64,000 nt of DNA, taken from positions 437,918,617 to 437,982,616 of the forward strand of contig CM046875.1 in NCBI GenBank assembly GCA_025667525.1, read 5' to 3'. Under the pieces are notes generated by a model that saw only the letters and a program-made list of their open reading frames with translations, did not search any database and was not told the DNA's origin. This document shows positions 47,213 to 59,800 of the stretch, in pieces. Source of the stretch: Glebionis coronaria. Taxonomy: Eukaryota; Streptophyta; Magnoliopsida; Asterales; Asteraceae. The number at the start of each line of letters is the position of its first letter. Positions within the stretch are counted from its first letter, which is position 1. The position numbers were made by a program, and so were the translations under genes.

Positions 47213-48985
47213 TTATGTTTCGTCAGCCTTTGGCTCGAGCACCACAGGGATTTTCTCTACTTGGTCACCACGCAACACCTCCACAGTGACCTGCCCATCA
47301 AGAAACAACCAATGTTACAAGTTGGCGGGTACTGTTTAACAAAAGTTGAATTTCATATCCTTCAAAACAGTTACGCATCTTTTCACCATCGGGATACATC
47401 TTTTCACCATTGGATACAATTAACTTATGGTGTTAAAATAAGGGGACAGTTAACAACTTGCCAGTTGCCACCATGAGTTCGAGTGACATATAGTAATGTA
47501 CTATAGGCTAATGCCCAGTGTTAAAGAAGCTGAAGATTAAATCACAGAAACTAAAAAGTGAACATGAAGTTACCGTTTCACCAACTTTACATTGGTCAAG
47601 AATTCTGTACAGATCACTTCCGTTAGCGACCTTCTTTCCATTTACAGATGTGATAATGTCACCAAGTACGAGCCTTCCATAGGTATCACGTTTCGTTGAT
47701 AGCAGACCCTGTAGATGGAGATTAAACAGAAACAGATCAACTTATTTTTAAGGTTGAAACGCACATAAGAGCAGTTGGAGTCATGGCGCCAAGGGCTGGC
47801 GTGAAGCAACGGCGCCAAGGGCTGGCATGAAGCAACGGCGCCAAGGGCTGGTGTGAAGCAACGGCGCCAAGGGCTGGCGTGAAGCAACGGCGCCACTTTT
47901 GAGAACGGTGCACCACTCCGTGGTCTGGCGCAAGGCCCTCGCGCCGTCGGCACCAGCCCACGCGGTGGGTTTTTTATTTTTTTAATTTTTTTTTTTTGAA
48001 TCTAGAGGTATATACCCTCTATGGCACCAAAAATACCCCTATGGCACCAAAATCACCACTCCCTCTAGAAAGTGGTGCCATAGCATTTCTCGTGCCATAC
48101 CCTATTTTGCTGACGTGGCACCACTTTTTGGCTATGGCACCACTTCCATGGCACCACCGTTCCCTGTGCTCTAAGCAGTAATCAGAACAGAAGATCACAC
48201 ACAGGGATGTAAATCATACATCTCAATTACCACAAGTAACACACAGTTGTTGGTAAAAGAGCATGAAAACAGAATTACCGCTTTTCCAGCTGGACCATTT
48301 GGTGGAGCATCTAAGACAAGCACTCCGCTAACTCCCAGTTGCTCCACAGACTGATCAGGTGCGAATTTGATTCCTAAAATAGGTCTAGTAACTTTCCCAA
48401 ATTGTACCAACTGGTCAACGATTCCACCAACCTGGAACAAATGATTCAATAAGTACATCGAACGATAAGATAAAATTATTTTGGAGGCTTTACAAACCAA
48501 TAGATTGATATAAACAACGTAGAGTAATGTAACTCACTGTATCAACTGGAATGGAAAATCCAACGCCAGAAGATGCACCAGATGGAGAGTAGATAGCTGT
48601 ATTTATCCCAATAAGGTTTCCTGAGCTATCAAGAAGTGGGCCTCCACTATTACCAGGGTTGATTGCAGCATCTGTCTGGATAACATCTTGGATTGGACGG
48701 CCGGTTGCAGCAGAGCTTATTTCTCTTCGTAGCCCACTACAGAAAGAAATAAATTTATCAAATTCTTATAGATTTCGCCATATCTATTTAATTAAACTTT
48801 ATAACTACTTCCACTAGTATATTAGGTGCAAACTGCAAAGGGATATATGTTCATTTTTGTAGTCTAACATCTTCCCTGTACCAATTCTATATAATATCAT
48901 CTTTAGGCTGACATACTGTTCTAGCTTTGCGTTTATATACTTTAATGCACTTTCGCCATCAAGTTCTTATACCTATTTTGTATAT

Positions 48986-49038
<53 letters not shown>

Positions 49039-52000
49039 TATTTTTGCAGCTACTTTAGTACATTCAGTAATGCAGAGCCCACACAATTGCATCCATGTTT
49101 TCTTGGACAGATTGCCCTAGATTCACATAGTACGTCATACAATGTCAGAAAAGGATCCTAGAAGAACATAGATGCTCCTGAGTTCCAGCAAAGGGTGAAT
49201 ATAACTCACGGGATTGCCCTGAAGAAAACAAGGCTAATCTAAGTTCATAACCACTATAGCCCGGCATGAGTGCAATTTACTGTTGCTATCCTAATTGCTC
49301 TGCCCTTGTAAACTTACACTTGGTCATATACTCTAATCGGTGTTTTTATTCATCCTCAATTGATCAATTTCTAGACAGTTAATGGTGGTGCTGGTTTATT
49401 GTCACTCTAGTTTCTGATTGCTATAACAGTTCAGAAACATAGTATCATGAATTTTAGAAATTTTAGCTCTTCTTTCGTGATGGATTTTGTTATATAGTAG
49501 ACACACTGACAATGCACCATGACTTGGATAATAACACTTAACTAACTATGTACTTAATTATCCAAGTCTTTTTGTTGTTGCCTTGTTTTAAACTTTTTAA
49601 CTGTTTGCAATATCACCAGTTTGATAATCAAATGAGAATAAAGGATTGTGCTTCATGGTAATCTGTATTTTTTTATTTTCTTTTCTTTTTTGTAATTTAT
49701 GTTACTGGCACATTTAACAACTTCTCACAGTACATATGCCACAAGAGGCACTTGCCAGTTGTCTCTATGGTCCTCAGGTGGCTTGGTACTGCCTTACTTA
49801 CCATAGAAACAGATTTTCCCTCCAACTGTTGCAAAATTCATTGTATAAAACTAATCACTTAACTTCTGTGTGTCCATATGATTAAAAAAATACAATGCAC
49901 TATGTGCAGTGTGCCATGTTTTTAATAACTAATAACAGATTTAGACCCTTTCTTTTAATGAAGATGCCGGCAATTCCTGGTATAACTATTCTTAATATGT
50001 TCCTAGACACATAAATAAGACATACCTTATCGGTTACAAGTGTAATCCAAGGAGCTACTGTAATAGAACTATAAAAGTTTATACTTAATTATATTTGTAC
50101 ACGTGATTCAAAAATAAAATGCAGTGCACTATGCTCTAGATCCTTCCTCTTAATCAAGACGTAGGTACAGGTATTCCTAATATGTTCCCATGTACCTCAA
50201 AAATAGATCCCAAGTTAACAGGTATAAAATTAACAGATAATGTAACATATTTCTCTGTGCTTGTGGGAGTAATTCATACCTTATGACGCCAGTTGTTAGT
50301 GTGTGATCAAGCCCAAACTGCAAAAGATACATGAACTGTCAGACTATGTCATCTGCAAAAGTAACAAGTGCAGGAACATTGGGAAAGGGTAGCTAAAACA
50401 GATTATCAGCAAATGACCACTTTAAAGATGAGCAACTACAAGTCACGTATAACCTCAACATAAAAGAGAGCTTGAGAGAGTTGCTGCTAATTTCTTTCTT
50501 TGCCTTGAAACATATCTCTCAAGGACAGAACTATCCAGCAGTAAACAAAACACAAGGTCTATGCAACCCTACATAAAACTCGGTTCCACATACACGCTTT
50601 GATATATGGTTCACATTTAGTGAGTTGTGCTACACCCTATCGCGAGAAAAAGATATGAGAGCATCTACCTACGGGAAGGGAAAACGCTAACTCTAAATGT
50701 TGCTGCTTAAGATCAGTATAACATAAATAGTTAACATTGCAGGACATACGATGCTACCATTTTGAATGACATATAACAAATAAAGATTAACACCTAATAA
50801 GGATTCTTAATGCTCAGAATATTAATTGGGCAGCTATTAGCAGGATACACACAGCACAAGTGTGCAATATAAGTGATATAAATTATATCTTCTCATGTAT
50901 AAAAACAGCAGATGAACACTCACAGGGTTTCCTATAGCAAACACTTTTTGACCAACAAGCAAATCAGCAGACACGCCAACTGGTATTGGTCTCAATAAAT
51001 CTGTTGGTGCATCGATACGCAGTACTGCAACGTCCTTATCTTGGTCAAATCCAACAACTTTTGCATCATATGTGGTCTGATCAGCAAGAGTTACCCTGAA
51101 TGTACATAAAGTAACTATCAATGCCAACGATTAAGATAGATAATGCAACCACATTGGATAAACCATTCCATATCTTTTGTGAGGTCAAAAATATATCGAA
51201 GGCATTTTCCTAGTTTTGCTACACGCTGCATTTTTTATTCTGTTTGTAATTATACTCGTCTTTATACGATGAATTAGCTTTAGGGGGTGTTTCTCTGAGA
51301 TTGTATTTTGGGCATAGGCTTATATTTTTAAGCAGCTTATGGCTTATAAATAACAAACTCATAAGCCCATTCTTAGTGTTTGGGTTAGCTTATTATAGTT
51401 AAGGAGGTAAAATGGCCAAAAATTAGATCAACATTTAAAATTGTAGTTATTATATGAGGGTTCATAAGTCTCTTCCGATAACACCCATAACATAAGCCCG
51501 CGCCAAAGTTAAAATTACAACTTGCAAACAATCATTCAACTCATTGTTTATAGTTGTCTTAGACAGCGGAGTCCACTGACATATTCCAGGGCAGGAAGGA
51601 GTGAAAAGGAAAAACTTAACCAACCTGAGATCAGACGCACCTCGAATCACATGATAATTCGTGACAATGTGGCCCTTTTTATCCCAAACAAATCCTGATC
51701 CAGATCCCTGAGGCACCTCCAATACATCCAGAGTAAAAGCATCCTGCCTACACAACAAAACTTCACTCAAAACACTAATAAATTAACAAAAATCCAGTAC
51801 CTATCCATTAGTAACATAACATCATATCTACTGCTATATGTATATGTTATAGGACTCAGAAAGATAATCATACACATATTTACACTAAGCATAAGAACCT
51901 TAACTACATGGTAGAAAAACCTATAGTCGTAACTAACTATAACAATATCCGGTAATAATTATTTCAATCCAGTGATCCAATAAAAAAGTATCACACATTC

Positions 52001-55000
52001 CAAATTTTATATGCATGTGCGTTCAAGCATCACAATTATATGCATTTAAACTGACCACATCAATTATATAACTATAACAATATTATTTAACAATCATTTC
52101 AACACATTTACTCATTAACCTAGGTTAAACTATCACAAAATGGCAAATTGCAAAGGATCTACACAAATAAAATCAATCATCACAATTAAGCATCTAGATT
52201 AACAGAATCATCCCGTGAAAAGAACTTAAGGTGGTGTTTGGTTCACCGATTTTTAAATTGTGGAAATTGAATATCCTAGAATTAATATTTACCTGAAAAA
52301 TTAAAATCCTGTCATTTAAAAGGCTTTTGCCTGTTTGGTTGCAAATTTTTGAACTATCAAAACTACATTGTGGGACCCAACATATTTGGAAGCATGTGAA
52401 TATAATATGGTTTTGTTTATTTTATTGTGGGACTTTGTATTAAATTATTATAGTTCTTTTTTAGAACGGCAAATGTTAGTGGTTAGTGGTTAGTGGTTAG
52501 TGGGTTGAGTCGTGCAATAACATCCAAGCGGCCGAATGTCTTGTTCGAACCCTCGCCTAGTTATGTTAAACTCCTTATCCGCTTCGCCTGAGAGGAAAAG
52601 CCCTTGGCAAGTCTTGAACCCAAGACCTCAAGGGAACTTCCCCCAAGGAAACCACTTAGTGGGACCAAACATTTCACTTGTCCTGATAGCAATTAAAATG
52701 ACTGTCATGTTGAGGGAAATTTAATTTGCTCACTTTGAGTAATTTATAAATTATTTAAATTCCCTATTGTTACAACCAAACAGGATATTTTGGGTAAATT
52801 AAATGAAAATCGCCTATAATTCCTCCAAATTACTCGAACCAAACAGCCCCTAAGAGTATTTGAAATACTCCTAGATGCACAGATCCTTTTTTTTTGGTAA
52901 TGGGTTACCCCGGTAAATATATTAACCAAAAAATAATGTTAAGTACACAGGAATGTGGCCGAAGTACCACATTAACCTGAAGCAAAGGCTTGGAAACTAG
53001 TGCTTATGACATGCCATAAACACACTACATATATCAAATGACATAGACTACATCATAAACTAATCATCGAACAGATGAACACCAGCAGAATGAAGTCTTG
53101 AAACAAAGAAAACACCCCACCACTCCAACAGCACGCCAGCGGCAGCAAAGGATCCACATGAGGCCGCCTCCTTAAAAAACCTTCTCGAGAAAAACCCAAT
53201 GGGAAAAACCCCAAGAAGGAAAAAAGAGTACGGCCCTCATACACTAACACCACCATGAGAAACGCATATACTAGGCAATCTCCACCGATCCAACAAGGAC
53301 TTGGAACGGGCACTAACCTTCTTAAATCTGAAGGTGACAAGCTTTAGTCGAATAGTATCACAAATCAACACCACAACTTGATCAACATTCCTGCGTTGCC
53401 CTCTGAACAAACGAGAATTCCGTTCAGCCCATAAGAAATAAGAAGTCGCAGCCAAGACCATTCGGCCAATAATGCTAATCACAGATCGAGCCTTCGAAAT
53501 AGGGGATAAATAGGCAAAAATGTCCGCAAATCTCGGAGGTACAGATCCCATATCAGCCAACTCCCGAACATTACACCAAACATGCGAAGAGAAAGAACAC
53601 TCAAAAAATAAGTGTGAATGGGAATCCGCAACCGCCCCACACAATGGACACCGCAAATACCAAACATGCGAAGAGAAAGATCCTTTGCATTTCATAAAAT
53701 TTTAAATATTAAACCGAAGCAGGTCAACTACTTTCTAACAAACATAGCTTGTTTGACTTGCGACTGAGTAACAACTAACGCCGCAGTTGATAAATAAATA
53801 CTGGTTGCTACATCTATATGTTATGACTTACAGACCGTACACATATTTATATTAAACATAAGAACCTCAACAACTTTATGTTACGACTTACAAACTTAAC
53901 TAACTCCAACAATATCCATTAGCCATCATTTCTACACATCTATTCAATGATCTATGCAAAATAGATCAATCATCCTTTAAATGAACACTTCATTCCATAC
54001 AAACAGATCTTACCGTTATAAAATTACTTATAGGCTATAATTACCTAGCCTAACCAACTCTAAAAACATCCATTAGCAATCATTTTTATCACAAACTGCA
54101 AGCAATCATAATTAAGCATTTGAATTTACGGTGTCAAGTATCACACCGGAGATTTTGTGATAGTTTATACTTTATATGCTAAACATAAGAAGCTTAACTA
54201 CCTACAACAAACTTAACTAAACATCCTAACAAACTCATACAGCATCAATCAGCAATCATTTCTACAAAGTGCAAAGGATCTATACAAAATTAACCCGATC
54301 ATCACAATTACGCACTTAGCTTGTTAGTTTCGATCCAAACAAAAGGATCTAAGATGAATTACAACTCCTAAAGGCATAAATCCTTTACGTGTTGTATTCA
54401 TGCACATATTTAATAGAAAAAAGGATAACCACATACTAGCAAACTTAACTAACTATCATAACGCATAACTAACTCTACCTATGTCAATCATTACTACATA
54501 AACATTCACTAACTATCACAAAATAGATCAATCATCATCACAACAGCACACTTAATTTAGATATCATTCCATACAAAATGATGTAAACAAACTTAACTAA
54601 CTCTAACGATTCGCAAAGGAGTACATAAATTTAACTAACTACTAACAAACTTAACTAGCTCTAACGATTCACAATCACTCGCTAAGAAATCATTTCGTTA
54701 CATTTATTAAATGATCTACGCAAATCATATCGAAAAACCACAACTACTAAACAATAAACTACCTGACAGCTAAATTAGTGTTATAAACACATGAACAAGT
54801 ACATAAAGTTAACTAACAAACTAACTAACTTTAATGATCGCAATCACTCGATCAGTAATCATTTCTTACATTTGCGGGATCTACGCAGATCATATCGAAT
54901 AGTTCCATACCAAAGGATCTAGTGGAGCATTTCTAAAACGCTAAATTAGTGATACCGAGTAATCTACGCAAATCATTCAAATATCACAATTATTAAAGAG

Positions 55001-55492
55001 TAAACTATCTTGCAGCTGCGTACATAAAGTTAAGTAACTACTAACAAACTTAACTAACTCTAACGACTGGCAATCGCTTGATGTAATCTAGGCAAATCAT
55101 AGTGAATAATTAAAAAAAAGAAAGTACCTAACGGCTAAATTAGTGATATAAACAACAGAAGGAGTATTCTCCTGAAAGAGGCGAACAGTAGCGAGCTCAT
55201 CCGTCTGGAGTTTCTTAGAAGGGGTAACGACGAAAGCATTGGAAGTTAAATCGAGATCATTTACAATAAATACAGATACAGATATAGCTACGGAAGTTAA
55301 TACAACAAAAAATGAATCTAGAAGCTTCTTAACGGTAGTAGTGGATGGTGAGTGGTTGCTGTGACAAGTGATGACGTGGAAAGTGTTGTTGCGATGGGAG
55401 AGTGTAGTAGTAAGGGGGCGTTTGGGTGTACGGAGGAGAGATGTGTGTGAGTGTGTGGATGTGGTGGAGAGAAATGAATATGGAGAAGCCAT
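47213..55492 (-). CDS. DEG1: DEG1-type chloroplast serine protease (HtrA/DegP family)
   Basis: ATP-independent serine endoprotease of the thylakoid lumen; the Arabidopsis orthologue degrades damaged photosystem proteins and has chaperone activity. Eight exons give 420 aa (Arabidopsis about 439): 55,492-55,128; 51,747-51,625; 51,095-50,924; 50,317-50,280; 48,736-48,538; 48,431-48,279; 47,708-47,574; 47,290-47,213. The N-terminus is a Ser/Thr-rich transit peptide followed by a hydrophobic stretch (about residues 57-75) like a lumen-targeting signal. The catalytic triad is His154 (TNYHV), Asp184 (DKDVAVL) and Ser263 (GNSGGP). Spacings of 30 and 79 match Arabidopsis DEG1. One PDZ domain fills about residues 300-420. 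MASPYSF (55,492) is preferred over an upstream in-frame Met at 55,537 because the transit peptide begins there. Intron 1 is 3.4 kb and full of repeats and insertions. Confidence 0.93.
47769..48171. mobile_element. Harbinger-type MITE in a DEG1 intron (403 bp)
   Basis: Flanked by TAA (47,766-47,768 and 48,172-48,174), with short terminal inverted GAGCA / TGCTC. It is GC-rich, unlike its surroundings, with several copies of tggcacca and its complement. It carries a 26-bp tandem repeat. It lies in the intron between DEG1 exons 6 and 7. The short inverted repeat makes the family assignment provisional. Confidence 0.6.
47784..47890. repeat. Four 26-bp tandem repeats (core cggcgccaagggctgg)
   Basis: Four near-identical units starting cggcgccaagggctgg and ending gaagcaa, inside the MITE. 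They create overlapping spurious minus-strand ORFs. Confidence 0.9.
48988..49037. repeat. (CA)n microsatellite
   Basis: About 25 uninterrupted CA units inside a DEG1 intron. Likely polymorphic between individuals. Confidence 0.95.
52230..52850. mobile_element. Tourist/Harbinger-type MITE (621 bp) in DEG1 intron 1
   Basis: Terminal inverted repeats GTGGTGTTTGGTTC and GAACCAAACAGCCCC, flanked by TAA (52,227-52,229 and 52,851-52,853). The GGGnnTGTTTGGTT-type end and 3-bp TAA duplication fit PIF/Harbinger MITEs. The centre (about 52,476-52,680) carries ttagtggt repeats and a gttcgaaccc box, which could be a tRNA-derived SINE or captured sequence. Confidence 0.7.
52890..53677 (-). mobile_element. 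LINE 3' fragment in DEG1 intron 1 (788 bp)
   Basis: A severely 5'-truncated LINE on the minus strand, with its poly(A) read as poly(T) at 52,890. Matching agatccttt at 52,881-52,889 and 53,678-53,686 is the probable target duplication. It encodes only the end of ORF2: zf-RVT motifs CPLCG and HLFFEC, then a Trp-rich tail. The first bases of the element duplicate sequence 84 bp further in. Confidence 0.8.
53237..53695 (-). pseudogene. LINE ORF2 C-terminal zf-RVT fragment
   Basis: An open frame of 152 codons. Motifs [18 protein letters not shown] and [10 protein letters not shown] place it at the end of plant LINE ORF2. FSSHVW occurs twice because of the local duplication. It cannot be expressed as a functional RT. 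Confidence 0.75.
53800..55100. repeat. Degenerate repeats in DEG1 intron 1
   Basis: About eight copies of aaacttaactaactctaac, usually followed within 30-80 bp by caatcattt and gatctacgcaaatcat-type words, spaced 70-250 bp. A related copy lies near 51,920 and another near 52,150. The intron seems to have grown by repeated local duplication of its own sequence. Confidence 0.7.
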
Positions 55493-56896
55493 TCCTGTTT
55501 GGAATTGGATGGAGAGATTCCTGCACTCGTCAGTCACTTTGGATGTTTTAAAGTTAAAGGCTGGCTGTTTCTTGTTACGAAAGCGTTTATTATTTGTACG
55601 CTATAACTTGCAAAATATCACAACATTTCACCTTTTTATTCTTTAATTTACCTCATATATTTTAATCTTTATCTTTTATCATAAGTAGAAAAGTTAATTA
55701 TAAATCTTATTAATTTGATTCGAATAAAGGAGAGATAATATTTTGAGGAGAGATAATTAATATTATTGATTAGGTATAAAGCATTTATTATTATTATTTT
55801 TTTATTTTATCTAAAGGCAATATATTGAAGCAAAATCACAACAAATGTAAACAATGGCATCCACTTTATTAACAAGCTAATTAAAAGAGCGCATCCAAAA
55901 AAAAAAAAAAAAAATTACAGACACCAAGCCAAAGTGCCAAACTACAATATACCAAGTCGACAAGAAAAAGTGTGATGCGGCTTCACATCATCATAAAGCA
56001 CATATATATTTTCTTTCAAAGAGTTTTTCTCGAAGAAGCTTAAGCCTTGTTTAGTTGGTGAAATTTTTTTTATTTTTTTAGAAATTTTTTTATTTAAAAA
56101 CTAAAAAACAGAAAAGCTGTTTAGTAGCATCATTTTCCAAAAAAATTTTAAAATTCTAAAATTTTCATTTTCCAAATTTATATAAAAAATTGGAAAACCC
56201 CATATTACCCTTTTCTAAATTTTCATCTTTTTTATAGAAGAAAAAAACTCTCATCTTTTCTAAAAATTTAGAAACAGAAAAATATGAAAAAATTTCCACA
56301 ACTAAACACACCCTTAATTTTGCGGGACTAACTCACATAGACATTCGGAAATTCACACATTCTCTCCATCTCGAAGAAGCTTAATTTTTCAGAGTTTTTC
56401 TAGATATAATTTTTTATTATGTTGTGAGTAGATATTTGTGTTGTAATGGTATTTTTAAATGATTAAAAGAGAAAAAATTAATAAAAGAGTGAGAACTGAA
56501 GTTATAAGAAAATATAAAAACGGTCTTTTGATGATGCGGAGATGATGAGGTGAGGGGGCTTTTCCCGCTAATACTGGCCTGGTGTTCCCAAAAGGAAAAG
56601 AAGAAAATAGTCATAACAATCAGCCGGAGCTTCTGAAATACAAGCCAAAATGATATAGGCTCGTAATCCAAAAATAAGCCTAAACAAAACCCCCGCAAAT
56701 GAATAGTGAAAAACAAAAAGAGATGCAGTTTCAGCATCACTTAAAAACTCTACGACTTCACTGAAAACTTCTAAATTATTTGATTCGTGAACGAAAACAA
56801 AACAGGCTCAAGTAAATGATGATAACCAGTTCCCAACAGTATTACAGTCTGTTTCACCAGGACTAATAAACGAATAATAGTGAAGTGAAAACTAAA
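55493..56896. other. DEG1 upstream region, with a small MITE
   Basis: This 1.4-kb spacer must contain the DEG1 promoter and the 3' end of the next gene. I see no clear TATA box close to the DEG1 ATG. It contains an 18-A run near 55,898 and a MITE at 56,044-56,314. A short minus-strand ORF at 56,417-56,740 looks non-coding. Confidence 0.5.
56044..56314. mobile_element. Harbinger-type MITE (271 bp)
   Basis: GCCTTGTTTAGTTGGTG at the left and CAACTAAACACACCCT at the right are imperfect inverted repeats, flanked by TAA (56,041-56,043 and 56,315-56,317). The interior is A/T homopolymer-rich. Confidence 0.65.
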
Positions 56897-59800
56897 TCAT
56901 AAAAGTTTACCCAAGGGTCTGAGTTCCCTTGGCACACCGTCAAAGTTTCCAGAGTTTACGTCCGATTGCATCATCGGTCTCTTGCCACTTTTCCATTGAA
57001 TTCCCTCTGCTAGATGTGCTTTGCTTGGTGTCAGCATTACGAAATTTGGATCCGCCCTTTGATAACTGCATTTTCATGTTCATTTTTCAGTCATATTGAG
57101 CTGTTCAAGGAAATTACCACGAATGAGTTGTCTAGTGAGAAATACAAACCTTGCTTCTCTGACATTGTCAACGCGAAGACCAAAGCCAAAGGATGTCTTT
57201 CCAACAGTACGATCTCTTATGGCTGCCCATATTGAAATCAAATTTAAATCATGTTCAAATTACAAATTCATGATAATAAACACTGGGTTTCACATATAAC
57301 AATATAACATTAAATATGGTTTATGTTCCTGACATGTTACTACCTGACACACTGAAACTGAATGAAGGCTTCCACCATGACTTAAAAGAAAAAGACAGAG
57401 CTGAACTAAGAGGCCCCACTTTTCCCTACAATAGCGATGACGAAAATTTACAACATTAGCATAATCAACATGCAAAGCACAGCAACGTAATGAAGATAGC
57501 TAACCTTCAGCAAGATATTTTTATTGGCTTGCCAAGATGCAGCAATATTAAAGGTAGAATCTTGGACCTTGTTTGTACCCTTTTGATCGTCCATTCTGTT
57601 AACAAATATAAAGACTCATGTTACATTATCAACCAATACATATATAGATTGCATTCTGCAGAATCTATATTTACCTGGTTACCAACTCGAATCCGAAGTC
57701 TATATAATTTGTAATTCCAATTACTTCATTCTCTTCAAACGGATTGTTCACCTTTCGTTGGACCACCACATGCTGGAAGAACGATGCTATGAACTGCAGT
57801 TAAGGTGTTATAAGATATATAAGTACTCGAGCTCCGATGAAGTATAAATGACGGCCTAAAAATATATGGGTACATGAGTGGGAGAGAGACTGCTTTTCAT
57901 ACAAGTAAAACTGGCATTCGGCTAACTAAGAAGTGATCTGTACATCTATAGAACTGTGGTTTTTTACTTGTAGATAACTACATTGAGACAGTGGGAGTAG
58001 TAAATGGGACAATAAAATGTGAGAAACTATAAAAGCGGGAAACCTGAGAGTTCTGCGCAAATTCAAGACCAAAATTAAAAGATGGGCTCAATGGGCTGCC
58101 TGATCCAAGTCCGTAGCCTATGGAGCCATTCCAATTCTTCAAATTTTTATATTTTGCACCGTCCTTCTTTTCAACTAGTCTCAAGAACAAAAACACCATG
58201 AAAACATGTAAGTTACAAACTACGTGTGAAACGAGATAAGAGGCAGCAGTCTTCTCAAATACATGATTTCAGGAAGGATATATGACAGAACTTTGATGAA
58301 TTACATTATGAGACAGATGCATAAGTAGGAATCTTACATTGAGGATCATAATGCACCCCAGCAGTTAACCTTCCCATCTTAGTCACCAGCCATGCAGATT
58401 TCGGAAAATCATCTCCCACTACATTCAGGATATTATGTTAAAATGAAAAAGTTCAGGCTCAACAATCAACATGTTCAAGATAGACAGTAAGCGTGATTTT
58501 TTTTCCCAGTAGTAAAATTCAGAGCTATTGACTACCATCAAATAACTATGTGGCTAATGCTACATTAGTTGTGGATGGATTTGTAACACAAAATTGCATA
58601 TTAGTTTTTTTGTATTGCATAGACAATTAAATTTTGCAATTGCATAAAACTTACGGGAGCAAATGAACAAAATCATGTCAAAGAGACCGAAACTAGTGAT
58701 ATGTAATGAACATCACATACATGTATACGGCACAAATGTGGCTCCAGCTGACAAATTTGGTGTGCCATATCTCAAACCCATAGTACCATAGTCTTCTGCA
58801 GATACTCTGCATAAGAGTAGTGTTGCGTCAGTGAAAATAACAAAGCCAAAAGAGTTCAAATGTGTCAATTTGCTTGACTGAGATTAACAAACCTCTCCTT
58901 TTTAAGCACCGGAAAAATACCAAATGCCCCCAAACCAAATCTAGGGTAGTATGCACATGCTCTCATCAGTAAAATCCTGGAGACACAAACATGTAACAAC
59001 ATAAACAAACACAATAATAAAATAGTACTCTTGATGGAAGAGAAAAATACTACTTACGGATCAGAACTGGATACATATAGATCTGTGAACGTATGAGGAT
59101 CATCAGCATCGCTGCGAGGAACATAAAAACATTAAAAAAATTATTCGAGAAGCGCCAAAAGAAGTAAAAGGCAAACCATATCTCTATAAGAAGAAAATCG
59201 GTAGAAAATTTGAGTAGACAACTTTATGAATACCTTTTCCAGCGAAATAGTGCATTGCCAACAATCGTCTCATCAGGCTTATTATCAAGAGGACCTGAAA
59301 CCTGAATGATGGCTAAGGAACTCTTCAATTCCGTTTATTATAAAAGGTGAATCAATATGGAGAACTGGAAACAGGAACAAGTGAGGAATTGCGAAAGCAG
59401 AAACTAGAATAAAGTGTCGGCTGCTTCTCTTGATAGAAGAGTTGCACAAAAACATGGCCACACGGGCTAATTGGTCCCTTCCTTTAAAAGTTTAGAAGAG
59501 ACTTTACAATCAAAGGGGGAATAAGGATCAAAGGTGTAAATCAGTTTGAGCTATAATCTGCGTACGGAAATCCAAAAAAGTCTTATTTTGCTTTAATTTT
59601 TACAGCCCTTTCCACAGAAGATAGTTTTTTTTCTGAAAATGATCACCTTTCTCATGGTAAAAAGGAAAAAAGCAACAAAGGAACCAATAACATGTACTCT
59701 ATTACTATGTATCAAGTAATACAGCAAGCAACGCCATAGTATGTAAGTAGTTAAACATTGATGGATACAGTTGCTATTAGATCTACGTGACGATCATCAA

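Noticed and set aside
47642..47961. Two overlapping minus-strand ORFs rich in Ala, Pro and Leu
   Set aside because: They read through a DEG1 exon end and the 26-bp repeats of a MITE. The repeat unit is not a multiple of three, so both frames look alike.
57978..58199. 73-codon minus-strand ORF as a separate gene
   Set aside because: It is OM47 exon 8 with flanking intron sequence.
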